This document shows positions 11,039 to 22,936 of a DNA stretch of 64,000 nt, piece by piece. Under the pieces are notes generated by a model. The model worked only from the letters and a program-made list of their open reading frames with translations, was not told the DNA's origin and ran no database searches. The DNA lies in contig JABMLP010000025.1 in the NCBI GenBank assembly GCA_013176395.1, positions 248,001 through 312,000 of the forward strand, in the 5' to 3' direction. Position 1 is the stretch's first letter. Each line of letters opens with the position of its first letter. This DNA comes from Venturia oleaginea (taxonomy: Eukaryota > Ascomycota > Dothideomycetes > Venturiales > Venturiaceae). The position numbers were made by a program, and so were the translations under genes.

Positions 11039-12433
11039 TTAAAGTCCAATGCCCAATCCAACCGCTCCCCTACCGACACGCCCCTTCTTGCTCGGACTTC
11101 CTTGCAGATCAGCAGCATTCAAACTGCTCATTCTTTTCTCGCCAGCAGTCGTACCTTTGGTCACCTTGCCGGTGATCCTACTCTGCTTCAATTTTCCTTT
11201 ACCAAGATTTTGTTGGCTGGAATTGGGCGTTCGACGCAGCATGCTCGTGGCAACCTGACTGGCTTGTGATTCAGGGATGGCATCGGCATCTCCCTCTTCA
11301 TCTGTTCGCTGCTCATCTTCATTGACACTAGAAGCTGTGATTGTTGAATCTGATGAGGCGCGGCGGCGACTTGCGCTTGATGGTCTGGCTTCAGAGAAAA
11401 GTGGTGGCAAAGGCTGGCTTCCGCGCTGGGAGTATGGCTCCTGGATAGTACTCAAATAGGGCGGTGTATGCAATGCGCGTGTTGTTGGTAGAGATGACAA
11501 AGAATGCGTGTTACGCGCATGCCCTCCATGTCGCACAGGCGATACCCTGGGCGTCGAAGGAGCAGTCGCAGTATCTCGACTGTTCAATACTTTATCTGCC
11601 AGCAGAAGCGCATCAATTGTATTTGGTTCTCGATTGGAAACCTGCATTATGGACGCGCGCGAGGCGGCAACGTGGCGAGGCGTGCGATGTGGAGTTCCCA
11701 TCATAGAACGCGGGCTTCCGTCCGATACTGAGTCAAGAATCCCATTCATGTGTTCGCGGTTCATGCGGATTCGATGGCGTAGTCTGCGATTCTCCTCTGA
11801 TAAGCTCAAAACCTGGCAGTCGCGGTCCTCCAGCTCTATCGCGGTTTGCGAGAGCATGTCGCGCAACGTAACATTTTCGTTCTGCAGAATCAGATTATGG
11901 CAATTCAAGTCCCCAACCAAAGCTGCATGTCCAGCTTGCTGCGCCGGGCTCATGTAATCGTTTTTCCTGCGTTCTTCGGTCTCCTGCATGACTTCGATTT
12001 CGCGATGCGACAACTGTAATTCTACCTCCATGCGCTTTGAAGCCTCGGAGCTGTCAATTTGGAGCAGGTTGTACTGCAGTTTGTAATGCGCGGCGTTCAT
12101 CCGGGCCTCACGCACAGCGATACTGAGATGGTCCACCATAGTGCGCAAGTCGTCGACTCCAGCATGGCTGATCTGTTCGGATGTTGGCAAATCGCTTAGC
12201 ACAACGGGATGAGATGTGGGTAGAAGAGGCACACGATTCGTTGGAGGCGGAGAAGGTGGAGAAGTTAAATGCGACGTGACTGGCGAAGGTGTGCGCAAAT
12301 GTTGCTTGAGCGCGGCGGATTGGGATGCGGTGGGGAGGAGTTGCGACGACGGCGGAGGGGTGAGTGACGAGTCGGTGGGGAGAGCTGTACTGGCTTGCCT
12401 CGCGTTGGGCAACACAGGAGAATCGGAGGTCAT
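11039..12433 (-). CDS. Coiled-coil protein with disordered flanks, unknown function
   Basis: Single-exon frame. ATG 12433-12431 (MTSDSPVLPN) gives 464 residues. The frame is open further upstream to 12625, but that part is unlike protein and is probably 5' UTR. Residues 1-85 are Pro/Ser/Thr rich. Residues about 90-230 form a probable coiled coil (VDDLRTMVDHLSIAVREAR, then a Glu/Arg/Leu heptad region). Residues 240-430 are Ser/Arg/Pro rich, with many SP and TP sites that could be phosphorylated. The end is basic (SPSKKGRVGRG) and could act as a nuclear signal. It is head to head with the LRR gene across 422 bp. I do not recognise a named family. Confidence 0.7.
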   Translation of the reverse strand: MTSDSPVLPNARQASTALPTDSSLTPPPSSQLLPTASQSAALKQHLRTPSPVTSHLTSPPSPPPTNRVPLLPTSHPVVLSDLPTSEQISHAGVDDLRTMVDHLSIAVREARMNAAHYKLQYNLLQIDSSEASKRMEVELQLSHREIEVMQETEERRKNDYMSPAQQAGHAALVGDLNCHNLILQNENVTLRDMLSQTAIELEDRDCQVLSLSEENRRLRHRIRMNREHMNGILDSVSDGSPRSMMGTPHRTPRHVAASRASIMQVSNREPNTIDALLLADKVLNSRDTATAPSTPRVSPVRHGGHARNTHSLSSLPTTRALHTPPYLSTIQEPYSQRGSQPLPPLFSEARPSSASRRRASSDSTITASSVNEDEQRTDEEGDADAIPESQASQVATSMLRRTPNSSQQNLGKGKLKQSRITGKVTKGTTAGEKRMSSLNAADLQGSPSKKGRVGRGAVGLGIGL

Positions 12434-12855
12434 GGCGAGTCGTGTTGTGTTGGGTGTTGTATGACTTATGGATATGGTGTTGATTGATGAGTGGGAGTCC
12501 AGCGACAAAGCCAAACGCTGAGTTCGTGAACGGCTCGCGTCTTGAAACGCAGATGGCCGTACAAGGATGGCGATGGCTGAATAGATAGCGACAACAATCG
12601 ATTGCAGAATGTTTGTGAGAGGCAATATAACACAATATCAACAGATTGCGCAGTATCCGGCAGCCTGAGTCCTCGAGTCCTTCTCCTAGCAACGCTTCTT
12701 AGTAGGTAGCAACCGGCAATCTCAGCCTCAGCTCCAGACGCGCCACGGACGCGGACACGGACGACACGGACTATTCTACACGGACTCCAAATCCTCAGGG
12801 GACGCCATCGAGCTCAGAACCAGCGAATGTGAGGCATTCCACACACAAGAATAAG
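12434..12855. promoter_or_regulatory. Shared divergent promoter region
   Basis: 422 bp separate the start codons of the coiled-coil gene (minus) and the LRR gene (plus), so both promoters and 5' UTRs must lie here. No specific operator was identified. Confidence 0.5.
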
Positions 12856-15193
12856 ATGGACTCACCCCCGCTGCAGCCACAGGTGGCCTCCAAACTTCCC
12901 AGACCTCTATCACGACTCCCTTTGCCCAAGTCGAGTGTCCCCAACCTCAGGCATGCCGCGCCGGCCTCCATCGACAAGGCCAAAACGACGTCCAATATCA
13001 ATCTGAGAGCTGCAGCAAATGCTCCAACCAAAACCCGGCCACCCCTCGTATCGACCCAACCAAACAATCGAGCTCCCATCCACGCCCGGGTATTCTCTCC
13101 AGCCTCAACTACCGGCCAAGATGGACTCTACAAGAAGCCAGTACCGAGACCCCTTTCTCGATTGCCTCCCAAGGCACGGCCAATCTCGACATCCAGTACT
13201 AGGACTGCTGTTAACGACGATGATATGGCTTCCTTGGGCAGTTTGAGGACCGACTCGCGAGCATCTTCCCAAGACACCAAATCTTATAATGGCCGCTCTC
13301 CCAAAGCAGACGCTCCTACCACGCCTATACTACGCAAAGCCTCAAGACCGTCTTTGTCCGAACGAACAATCGAGAGTCTAGCTTTGATCCCACCCTCTCC
13401 AGCAATCAGAAGACGGAAATCGAGCTTCTTCACACCAGATAGCCCAATGGCTCCCCTATCGCGACCACAGTCTTCTGTTGGATACAATTCTCGACCGACT
13501 TCTCAGGAAGGTGTCATTCCACCTGTACCTTTATTCACACCCAAGAATTTGCCGCCCAAGGTGCGTGGCGGTACGATAGGTAGGTCGACAACGACGACAG
13601 CGAACAAACGAAGCGTCAGCACGGCTACAAGAGCACGCTCGCCGACAAAAGCAAGCATGTTAAAAACCGCAGATAAGGAAGCCATAACGCCTATCACGCC
13701 GAAGGTTGCTACGAGAGGACCCATTCGAGGAACGAAGACGGTTTCTGGCAGAATGCAACAAGCGCGTCCGGCACTTTCCAGTATATTTGCACCTCCTTCT
13801 CCCGCCGTGTCAAAGCCCGCAGCATCTAAGCCATTGCTCAAAAAAGTAGCCAAAAAGCCAGTGGTTCAGCAGGAAGAGGTTGCTCCTTCGCCAAAGGCTG
13901 CACAGGCATCGAAATCCTCTGCTTCTTTGCGGGAACAGATTAGAGCAGCAAAGGCAGCTCGCGCGTCCGCTAAACCTAGCGAGGAGACTGTTGGAGGATT
14001 TTATCCTGGTGCTCACGCTGATCCGTTCAATTTGGGGCCAAAAGATGGGCGCTCTCTGATTCAAAAGAGAGTCGATGTGGCTCGAACTGAGGGTCGTCTG
14101 AACATTGCAGCCATGAATCTCAAGGAGATTCCGGAGGAGGTTCTCAAGATGTACGACTCTGAGTTTAACAAAGACTCGGAGATCCCATGGAACGAAGTTG
14201 TGGATCTGGTGCGATTCGTCGCAGCAGACAACGAGATCGAGACTATCGCAGACGACGCTTTCCCAGATATAGATCCAGAAAACTGGGACGAGGAGGTCAA
14301 GGGACCGCAGTTCGGTGGTCTAGAAGTAATCGATCTTCACGGCAACGTTCTCTTCGACGTGCCCATAGGGTTGAAGAGACTCGGCTGTCTCACCACTTTG
14401 AACTTGGTAAGTAATAACTCTCCCTCAACTCCACGACTCTCCCTAACGCCATCAGTCACGTAATCGCCTCATGAACGACGCCCTAGAAACAATAACTCAA
14501 ATCTCCACCCTCCGGGAGCTAAAAATCGCCGACAACCTCCTCACAGGCGACTTATCATCCATCGACTCTCTGTCCGCCCTCGAAATCCTAGACGTCTCAG
14601 GAAACAAACTGTCCCTCCTCCCCGATGAGCTAGGGTCTCTCTCCAAACTCCGAATCCTGAACGTTTCAAACAATCAACTCGCCTCCCTGCCTACAAACCA
14701 ATTGTCACAAATGCCAGGCTTGGTCGAGATACACGCCAGCAAGAATAGACTGAGTGGTGCTTTCTTCACAATGGCTGGTACGGCAATGGCACGGCTACAG
14801 CTTCTGGATATATCGATTAATTCGATCAACACTCTCTATGATGGCTCCGCTGGCCCCGAACTACCATCTCTACACACGCTTAACATCTCTTTCAATCGGA
14901 TCACATCTCTCCCCGATCTCTCCTCCTGGACTTCCCTCACTTCTCTCCTCGCAGAAGACAACAAAGTCTCCGAATTCCCTTGCGGATTTACCGAGTCCAC
15001 GACATTGAAGCTTGTGGACTTTACGGGGAACAGTCTCACGAAGCTGGATGAAGGCATTGCGAAGATGGATTCGTTGGAGACGCTGAGGATTGGTGGAAAC
15101 TCTATTCGAGAGAGGAAATTCTTGGCAATGGGTGTGGATTTGATCAAGAGGGATTTGAGAGCTAGAACGGGCCCCGTGAGTTTCATGGAGTGA
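12856..15193 (+). CDS. Leucine-rich repeat protein, LRRC40-like
   Basis: Two exons, 12856-14406 and 14456-15193, with a 49-nt intron (GTAAGT to CATCAG). The join gives LTTLNL followed by SRNRLMNDALETI, which completes an LRR unit. The product is 762 residues. Residues 1 to about 370 are basic, Ser/Pro/Arg rich and probably disordered, with repeated KLPRPLSRLP-like strings. A conserved block RSLIQKRVDVARTEGRLNIA precedes about a dozen LRR units (LEILDVSGNKLSLLPDELG, LRILNVSNNQLASLP and others) that run to the end. This order matches LRRC40-type proteins, a scaffold family of uncertain function. The ATG at 12856 is the first in frame. Confidence 0.85.
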
Positions 15194-15937
15194 TCTCGTC
15201 GTCTGGTCGTCTCGTCGTCGAGGAGGGAAAAAGGCAAGAGCTTATATGATGAGTGAATGTAGCGATTAGAGTGTTGGTTCTTGGGTTTTTGCCGGTCGTT
15301 TTCGATTGCGTTTGGTCTCTTTCTTTCTTTCTTTCTTTCTGGCTGGCTGGCCCTTTTGCGTTTTGTTCTAGGGATTGGAGATAATCATGAATTTTTAAAT
15401 GTTTGTATTACTGGTACTTGCTTACCTGTTGGAATGGGATGGGCTTGTGGATTGTGAATGTTGATACATCCAATTTGATGCCTCGAGGGAATGTAGGATG
15501 TACGGTGTAATACCAAATCATTCGCTCCAATGCTGTATTGCGCGGTGGATTGAGAAATTCAAGGCCATTCTACGAAACGTCCTCAATTTAGCTTATGACA
15601 CTTGCCTCAATATCGATATTGATAAACTTCTGGCTTACTCGGTCCCAGAATTTTTTCAGTGGCAATCTTACATTGGGAGCTTTTTTCTATGCAACAAGAT
15701 CAATGATTTCTAGAGCGGTGAAAGGGATATCAATTGAAGGCCCCATCGTGACTGAAATTGTTAATAACGAAGGAAGTCTAGTCATTGAGTGTCATAACGA
15801 GCTCTAGTCATTGATTACACATCCAATAGCCACACCGGAACGCTCATTGCTTGCTTTTCATGTCTCAAAAACCAATCTCGACCAAAAAGACTCCGCTTCA
15901 CCCCAAAATCTCCATGTTAACCCACACAGAGCATCAC
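15194..15937. other. Convergent intergenic space
   Basis: 744 bp between the LRR gene and the TMEM16 gene, both ending toward it. It contains a CTTT/GGCT simple repeat (listed separately). Short frames here lack support. Confidence 0.5.
15318..15350. repeat. CTTT/GGCT microsatellite
   Basis: Five to six CTTT units followed directly by GGCT units, 33 bp, in the 3' flank of the LRR gene. Confidence 0.85.
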
Positions 15938-18411
15938 CTACTGGCCCTTCTTCGTAGCCTCATCGGGCGCCGCACTCTCAATCAGCGCTGCCCCAACCTT
16001 GGCAGTCTCACTCCACCCCTTTTGCCTAGCCCAAAACCTCGTCTCCACAGTACTCGTCCTCAAGCTCCCCTGCCGTGCATCCTCCTCAAGTGACTCCCTC
16101 GTAATGTCCTCCGTCTTCATTAAACTAGCTGCGTCAACGAGCGCAGGATATTTAGCCAACTCACTAAGAGACTCATCAAAATATCTCTTACGAACCGCAT
16201 AACGTTCACGTCGTTCTTTTTGCAGACCAGGTGATTCGAGTTTTGAGATTGCGACTTGCACTGCCCAGCGGACGATGAGGAAGACGTGTTCACTGAAGAA
16301 GATGGTTAGGAGGAGGGCCCAGGCTTTGATGTCTTTTGGGTGGCCGCCTGGACCGAGCCCGTCATTGCTGAAGAGGTAGACGAGGGCTGAGGTTGTGAGG
16401 GAGCCAAGCCAGGTGAGGAAGGAAAGTGAGTCAAGCCAGGGGCCGATTGTGTCTGCGCGCCATGGAGTTGGGCGTTGCATTTCCACGCAGATCTTGATGG
16501 CATCGGTTCGGAGCTCAAGCCAGTCGTTGATGATGAAGGAGCATGCAGTCAGAGGCCAGACAACGCTGAACAGGGACAAATAACCAAACTATTCACAATC
16601 AGCTTGGGAACGTGTAGAACGGACTTGCGACCACGTACCTGAAGAACCATCTCTCTCAAGTCAGAAGTGACATCATACACATCCAATCCAGCCTCCTTGC
16701 GAACTCTGTTTAAGAAAGCAATCTCCTCAGGAGGATCGTTATCGGTTGGCAAGACTGCACCGCCCTTGCTCAATGCTCTCTCGCTCTGATATGCGTTATA
16801 CTTCGCAGCAGCTCTTCGCTTGACGTAGGGCATGATAACTTCAAGAGCTTGGTTGACAATCTGGGCGGTGACAGTAAAGTAGATAACTTGCTTCTTCAAT
16901 CGGTCCGGATTGATCGTGAATGTAGCGGACTGCATGGACATCTGCTTCTCATTCTCTGCGAACGGTCGAACCGTAAGCTGGAACACATCGAGGTACGGGA
17001 CAATGATCTGTCCGAATGGCACGTAGACAAATGCCGTCAAGAAGATTGGCAGATAGGATGTGATGAAGTTGATGACGAAGATCTTCTGCGTCAAGGCCTG
17101 GTCGAATGCAGCTTGAGTCTCGTAGTTCTCGAAATGGGTCAGTTGAGTAGCGAATCCTGTGAATAGATTGACCAGAATAGGCATGACGGTGGTGAGGATT
17201 CCTGTTGGCAAGAAGACCTGTATCTCATTAGCTTTATCAATCGAGCGTTTCGAACACAACTCACCAGAAGCCACTTCAATGGTCCGTGGTAGATCTCCGA
17301 GATGAAGACCTCAATACCAAAGCAAGTTGCAATCAAGGATCCCAGTATTGTAGCAGCACCAAGAGCAAACGGGATCTGTAGCAATTGTCTCTGCAGTCTT
17401 TTGGTAGCCGAGAACACAGCCACTTGCTCGCCCGTAACAGGATCAGTGATCTGCCTCTCATGCTGAAATTCCTTCCTCTTGACCTCCATCTTTGAAACAC
17501 CGCGGACGCCCCATCTCACAGCCAAGTCCACCTCTTGATGTTTCCAATATTCTGTGAAGACAATGCACCATAGAGTACTGATCATGGCGTATACTGGCGA
17601 GAAGTGTCCGAGAACTGCCCAAGCCCCGAGACCAGCAGCAGCGGGGAACGTAAGGAAAGCAAAGTAGGATTGGGTGAAGGCGAAGTAGAAGGCGATCTAC
17701 AACCACAGTCAGCGAATCGGTATCTCGAATTGAAGATGCCATCACAAACCTTCTCTCCAAGTCGATTCCGGATATCATCCAGATCCTCTGGCTTCAAGAA
17801 GTAACTCGTACTCCATTTCTTAATCCATTGTTTATTGGCCTCGTGGTCGTGCAGAGCAAACAGACTCTCCACGCCTTTCCACTCGCCCTGCTTCGGTGTG
17901 ATTCCAGCACCGCCCTCATTCTTCGGGTTGGTGATCAACTGATATATAATTCGTAACCGTTCTGCTTCATAGAGGGGTTCCGCTTCGAGAGCTGATCTGG
18001 TTTCCTTCTCCGGTGCTGCGGCTCGTACGCCATGGATCCAATCGCGGACACTATTATTTGAGAGTTAGAAATGTAGACGTGTGTGAAGAAGGAAGAAAGA
18101 AACGACAAACATACCGTGATCGATAGACCTCGCCAAAGAGATATTCCTCAGAGGCAACCTTCACAAATACCAGCAGCGAATGCTTTTCTCCATTTCTAAC
18201 TTCGGTAGCCAAACCCACACTCGCCAGAGCCTGGATTAGCTTTTCGAACTGACTTATGGCAGCCCTTCGATCTAGGTAAAGATTGTCAGTATGCTCACTG
18301 CTAACCTTACTTACAAGAATACCCACCTGTGGTAGCAAATCGATAGCCGATCACATAGTCAACCTCCATATTTGACTTGAAGCCAACGTCTTTGACAATC
18401 TTTTCCGCCAT
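15938..18411 (-). CDS. TMEM16/anoctamin family scramblase or channel
   Basis: Six exons from ATG 18411 to stop 15938, about 735 residues. Joins were checked by family sequence: YRFATT to DRRAAISQFEK, YRSR to VRDWIHG, RLGEK to IAFYFAFTQSYF, GPLKWLLV to FLPTGILTTVMP, and DLREMVLQ to FGYLSLFSVVWP. The N-terminal 180 residues are the cytoplasmic dimerisation-type domain; the remainder has about ten hydrophobic segments. NDWLELRTDAIKI and FSEHVFLIVRWAV match the conserved calcium-site helices of fungal TMEM16 proteins (afTMEM16, nhTMEM16), which are calcium-activated lipid scramblases. The yeast relative Ist2 tethers ER to plasma membrane. Which activity applies here cannot be read from sequence. 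The protein is full length. Confidence 0.92.
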
Positions 18412-18790
18412 GGTCGATACTCGCTCTCGCAGGTAATCGAAGGTGGAATTATCTCCGGAAGAGATAGTGGAAGGAGTTTGCATTGAACTTGAAGCTGTGA
18501 AGCCTACGTTCTTTCAGCTTGGGAAGTTGACGCGCAACGTCATCATCGCTTCCAAGGCCGTTCTTTCTTCCAGGAAAACGCGTCGCACACAGGCTCGAGA
18601 TCGAATCGAGATCGAATCAAGATCGCGAATCACAATTGAGCAACAACAATGGGGTCGATGTTTCGACATGTGTTCATTTCTCTCTGTCTTGGTAAATCCA
18701 TCGTATATCTTGCCAATGATGGAAGAAGCTGGCTCTTCTACGCGCCTCATAAGATCGTAATATATGTACATATTTCTAAGACTTCAGACC
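18412..18790. promoter_or_regulatory. Promoter region of the TMEM16 gene
   Basis: 379 bp between the TMEM16 start and the 3' end of the esterase gene. Both genes are on the minus strand, so this holds one promoter and one 3' UTR. No specific site was recognised. Confidence 0.4.
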
Positions 18791-20124
18791 TCATTCCTCG
18801 CTGGGAATCGCCTCCTCGAGCGTGGCATCATCAGGCGTGACCCTCAGTAACCTCTTCATTTCCCTGCAAGCAGTCAAATAGTGTTCTTGCACACCTGGCG
18901 TCTGCTTCAGCGGATTCGGTGCTTTGTCCCATCCATGTGGAACTTCTGGAACCATTTGATAATGAACAGTCTTTCCCAATGTCCGTAGGCGATCTCTGAA
19001 ATCCTCACCCTCTTTCAAGAGCATATCCCATTCACAAGTAAACATGATCGTCTCCTGAGGCAGACCAGCAAGCATGTGATCTGGCGCGCAACCAGGGCTG
19101 AGATACGGATCCGACATGTCCATGGTTGGAGGTTGTAGATATGATTCGTCAAAGAGATCTGTGAAGACGGCTGGTAGTTGCTGATCCAATCGTGCGCAGG
19201 TTGCCTTTCGTTGTTCGCGAGTATGTGTGTAGTCTGTTGGCGGATACCATGTGCAGATAGCCTTGATGCTGATGCCAGATCTTCCTTTCGTCAACACACG
19301 TCCGTCACTGACAGCCTTTTGTAAGGCTGGTCTTCTGCCTTCGATCACACTCATGTGTCTTTCTTCGTGTTTGGCTGCCTCCGTGTCCAATTCTTCCAGT
19401 AATCGCAATGGAACCGTGAAGCACATATTGGCCCCTGACGAGAATCCGCTGAGGGCTATCTTCTCCTTATCGATGTGTAGATCTCGGAAGTGCTCTACTA
19501 AGTAGAGTATTGCGTCAACGCCATCTTCGACAGCCGTAGGAAAAGGGTGCTCGGGTGCGAGACGGTAATCGACTGATACGACCACAGCGTTAACATCGTC
19601 GACGACTGTGGTGCACCATCTGGCATCATCGGTAGCCTTGCCTAGCGTGAACCCGCCTAATCTCGATCAGCAATTGTCCCAGTTTCATTGCCGCGACTAC
19701 AACTCACCACCATGGAAGTTGACAACAACAGGATATAGATTCTCGCCTGTAGCCTTTCTTTCTTCGTAATCCTTTGGAACGTAGAAGTACAATGGGATAA
19801 GGCCGTTCATGGGAGAGACCGTGGTTGGAATCATGCGTTTAAACTTGCCAATCGCATCAACATCAACAAGCGCAATAGTCATTTTCGTATGGCACTCACC
19901 TTGGGCTTCATAGGCCGTGGAGACGCAAGCTTGTGCAAGAACATGCCGATACCCATGAGATAACGCCAGAATTGAGCCTGTATATGGAGCATCCATCGAG
20001 GTCGAGGAGCTTTAACAACGAGATTCGGATTTTTGTTCAGGCTATCAGTGCTCGCTGTGCCCGTCGTTTCGTTTGTGCCTAGTTTTCCCATCTTGGAGAC
20101 GTGGTGTGGTAGTTCTTCTGACAT
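18791..20124 (-). CDS. Alpha/beta hydrolase, hormone-sensitive-lipase family
   Basis: Three exons, 20124-19900, 19843-19708 and 19656-18791, total 408 residues. The splice at 19707/19657 completes the HGGGFTLG oxyanion-hole motif, which confirms it. VVSVDYRLAPEHPFP, the nucleophile elbow GFSSG (Ser), a downstream acid in EWDMLLKEGEDF and the His of VPHGWD supply the catalytic set. The N-terminal 75 residues contain a short hydrophobic or amphipathic stretch (FWRYLMGIGMFLHKL) that may contact membranes. Family members hydrolyse short acyl esters, and many fungal ones act on secondary metabolites or xenobiotics; the substrate is not predictable here. A TTG codon at 20133 is in frame, but 20124 is the first ATG. 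Confidence 0.9.
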
Positions 20125-21190
20125 GGTGGTCAATTACGAGAGACAAGAGCGGTGGCAGTATTGTGAGAGGGATGCGCGGTATATATGGGCCAGGCTCTAC
20201 GCAGCAGGAGAAGTGGAGTGTTATGCCCTTCGCGGTCTTCAGGTATACAGGCAGACAGGCCAGCCGCCAATTGCGTCTATCGGGAACGAAGGATGCCAAC
20301 AGGGCTGTTCGTTCGGCCTGATCGCTGCCCGGCATTATGAATCGTATCGATGACGTAGGCATATATGCAAGCTTCAAGTTCGCATTCACCCCGGGCCGCG
20401 AGGCTGTGCCATTTGCCGCATTCGGATCATGGTAATCCTCACGCACTTGTTGGAACTGCTATTGAGAGAGATACAGAAGAGGCTGTACCATTTTAAGACA
20501 CATACTCCTCGTAAAGCATGCAGCTTACAGCTTACTTGTGAGATTACTCCGGTGCCCAAGCACAGCGGTCCTTATCAATCCGTTCTGTTGCAATCACCAC
20601 AAATTACAATCCAGCCTCGTTCTTAATAGTTCTCTTTTTGCTCTCGAAACGATAAGTCACCATTCTGGTACCGGTTCAGGCAACATTCGCTGCCATGAAA
20701 AAGAACGGGGAAAAGAAGAAACGGATGAATCCTACAAGAGAATAGGGATCAAACGTGCCCACATCTCATTACATACCGTAAAACTAAACAACAGGTTACA
20801 CAAAACGACAAAATCAACGAAAAGCGCTGATCCATCCATCCCATCAATTCATCCCAGCCCAGCAGACATTGAACATTCATCCCAGGCACCATTATTATCC
20901 AAATCACTAATACCTACCCATCGACTACCTATACAAAATGAGGGATATTCCAATCATGACAATAACAAAAACATTGCATGCTATCATTCATATCATCCGA
21001 CCAAAACACTAAAAATAAAATGCAACACTCTCTGTATGTCAAGGGTAGTCATATGGTCCAAAGAGCGACTGATCGGCTGATGTAAAGGGGTATAAGTCTT
21101 GCCTTGGCACGAAAAGAAGAGAGCAAGCAAAAGCGAGGAGAGGGGAAAGCCATTAAGGAGCGACGAGAGCGACGAGGCGCTCCGAGCAGA
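20125..21190. other. Intergenic, AT/CA-rich
   Basis: About 1.07 kb between the esterase promoter side and the noxR 3' end. The right half (20.7-21.1 kb) is A and C rich, like a 3' UTR in reverse. Frames there (for example 20538-21080 plus) have no protein-like features. Confidence 0.45.
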
Positions 21191-22936
21191 TCAGACAGCT
21201 TGTATCCAAACCTATCACACTAAGTTAGCAAAACAACCCATCATCATCAACAATAAAAAAGGCCGGGACAATCAAACATACTTCCATCTTGCCCATATCA
21301 CTCTTCTCTCTCCTCGCCCCACTCTTCGCCATCTCAATTGACATGTCTAGATCCTCCTGATCAGCCATCGTAATCATATCACTCTCATCCTTAATCTTGA
21401 TCTTGAACGCCTGTCTAATCCCGAACTTGGCCCGTATCTGATCCGCAAAGTCTTTGAATGCCACCGCCGATCCAACAAGCACATATCGCGTATCATCGGC
21501 ATGAACTTTGACTCTTATTTTGTTCATTGCAGGACCGGAACGGCGCGTGGAGGCACGCCGCAGTTGTTGGGAGCGAGAAGGTAGCATTTCGAATTCGGCT
21601 TCGTCGTAGCTGTTGGCGTATGAATCGGAGCCGCCTTCTTCTTCCTCTGAAATGTAGCTTTCGCGGCCACGGCCAGACTTTCCTTGGGCTGAAGAGCGGT
21701 TGCCGTACATCTCATATACGTCCTCGGGATATCCGTTATCCTCCTCTCTTGAGCGTCGTTGGGGCGGTGGTGCGCGCTGGGTGTTTGATCGCAGCGGCGC
21801 TGGTGGGAGATCCTTCGTGCTTCCTGAGCCCGAGCTTCTGCGGCCGGGCCGTTCGGACTGTGTTCTCGAGCGTCCTGATGAGCCTGCGAATCCTGCCACA
21901 CTAAGATCGAGGGGTTTTGGTTTTGGTCCGGCTTTGACAGAGTCAGCGCGAGACATTGTCGGTCGAGAACCACTGGTACGGGATGATCTAGGGCTGTTGG
22001 AGGACTTATCACTCTCTGGTGGTGGCGTGGGTGGGAAGACATTGCGACTGAGAGGCGGTTCCGATTGCTGTCTTGAGCGGCTCTTGAGATCTGTTCGTAC
22101 GAGATTGGCGGCGGCGTATGATAATTTGTCCTCAGGACGGTCGTCCTTTGCAGATTGTGGTCCATTCAGCCTCTTCATCTCTGCGCCGGAGAATCCTGTG
22201 TATTGATTCTGGCGATCTGTCGAAGCTACCAGTCGTGCCTTCCCTAGGTAATCCTTTGCCTTGAGATTCTTGACCTTGGCTTCGTTCGGCCTGTACACGA
22301 TACCAACAGGAATAGAAAAAACGGTGTATCCCTCTGCCTGCTCCTTGATTGCCTCCTCAATCACATCATGATCCGGAACGACCTTCTCTTTTGCCGCAAA
22401 AACCAAATCCTGCATTCCTTGTTCCATTTGCCGTAGGTAAATAAAGCACAGTCCACGGTTGAATAGGACTTCGCAGGAAAAGAGCTTGAACTTGAGCCCT
22501 AGCTGCTCATAATCGATATTGTTGTTTCCTCGGAGGTATAACAGGGTATCGTTGAAGTTCGCCAGCGCTTCTTCAAAGTCTCCCATAAGAAAATTCGACA
22601 CGCCTTGCTGGAAGTATGCGACGGCGAGGTAGTTATCGAGCTTGATGGCTCGAATATAGCAATCCACCTGGTATTGTCAGTTCTGTTCTCGCCACTCAAC
22701 TCTCCAATTCGCTTACAGCTTTCTCATGTTCCCCCAGTGTCGCGTGTATGACACCACAATTAAACAATATCTTTGATGTATCCGCAATGTTATCGAAAGC
22801 TACAAGCGCTTCATCGAATTCGTTATTGTCGTAAAAGGCCAACGCGCCCACCCATGTCTCAATTTCCTGTACACGTCAGTATCTTGGCTCAACAGCCCAT
22901 TTGTACCACTCTTTCCCATACCTGCTTCAAAGACAT
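21191..22936 (-). CDS. noxR: NADPH oxidase regulator NoxR (p67phox-like)
   Basis: Cytosolic activator of fungal NoxA/NoxB, needed for regulated superoxide production. Four exons: 22936-22922 (MSLKQ), 22866-22717, 22667-21282 and 21211-21191, with introns of 55, 49 and 70 nt. The product is 523 residues, normal for NoxR. TPR repeats fill residues 1 to about 125 (ETWVGALAFYDNNEFDEAL and later AVAYFQQGVSNFLMGDFEEAL). The p67phox-like activation segment follows (EGYTVFSIPVGIVYRP). The middle is Ser/Pro/Arg-rich linker. The C-terminus is a PB1 domain (IRVKVHADDTRYVLVG, then FKIKIKDESDMITMADQEDL). The last exon encodes only VWIQAV; if that intron were retained, a different 18-residue tail would follow. 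The Nox enzymes themselves are not in the window. Confidence 0.95.

Noticed and set aside
20538..21080. Plus-strand frame of 180 codons
   Set aside because: Low-complexity A/C-rich sequence without protein features; probably the 3' flank of noxR.
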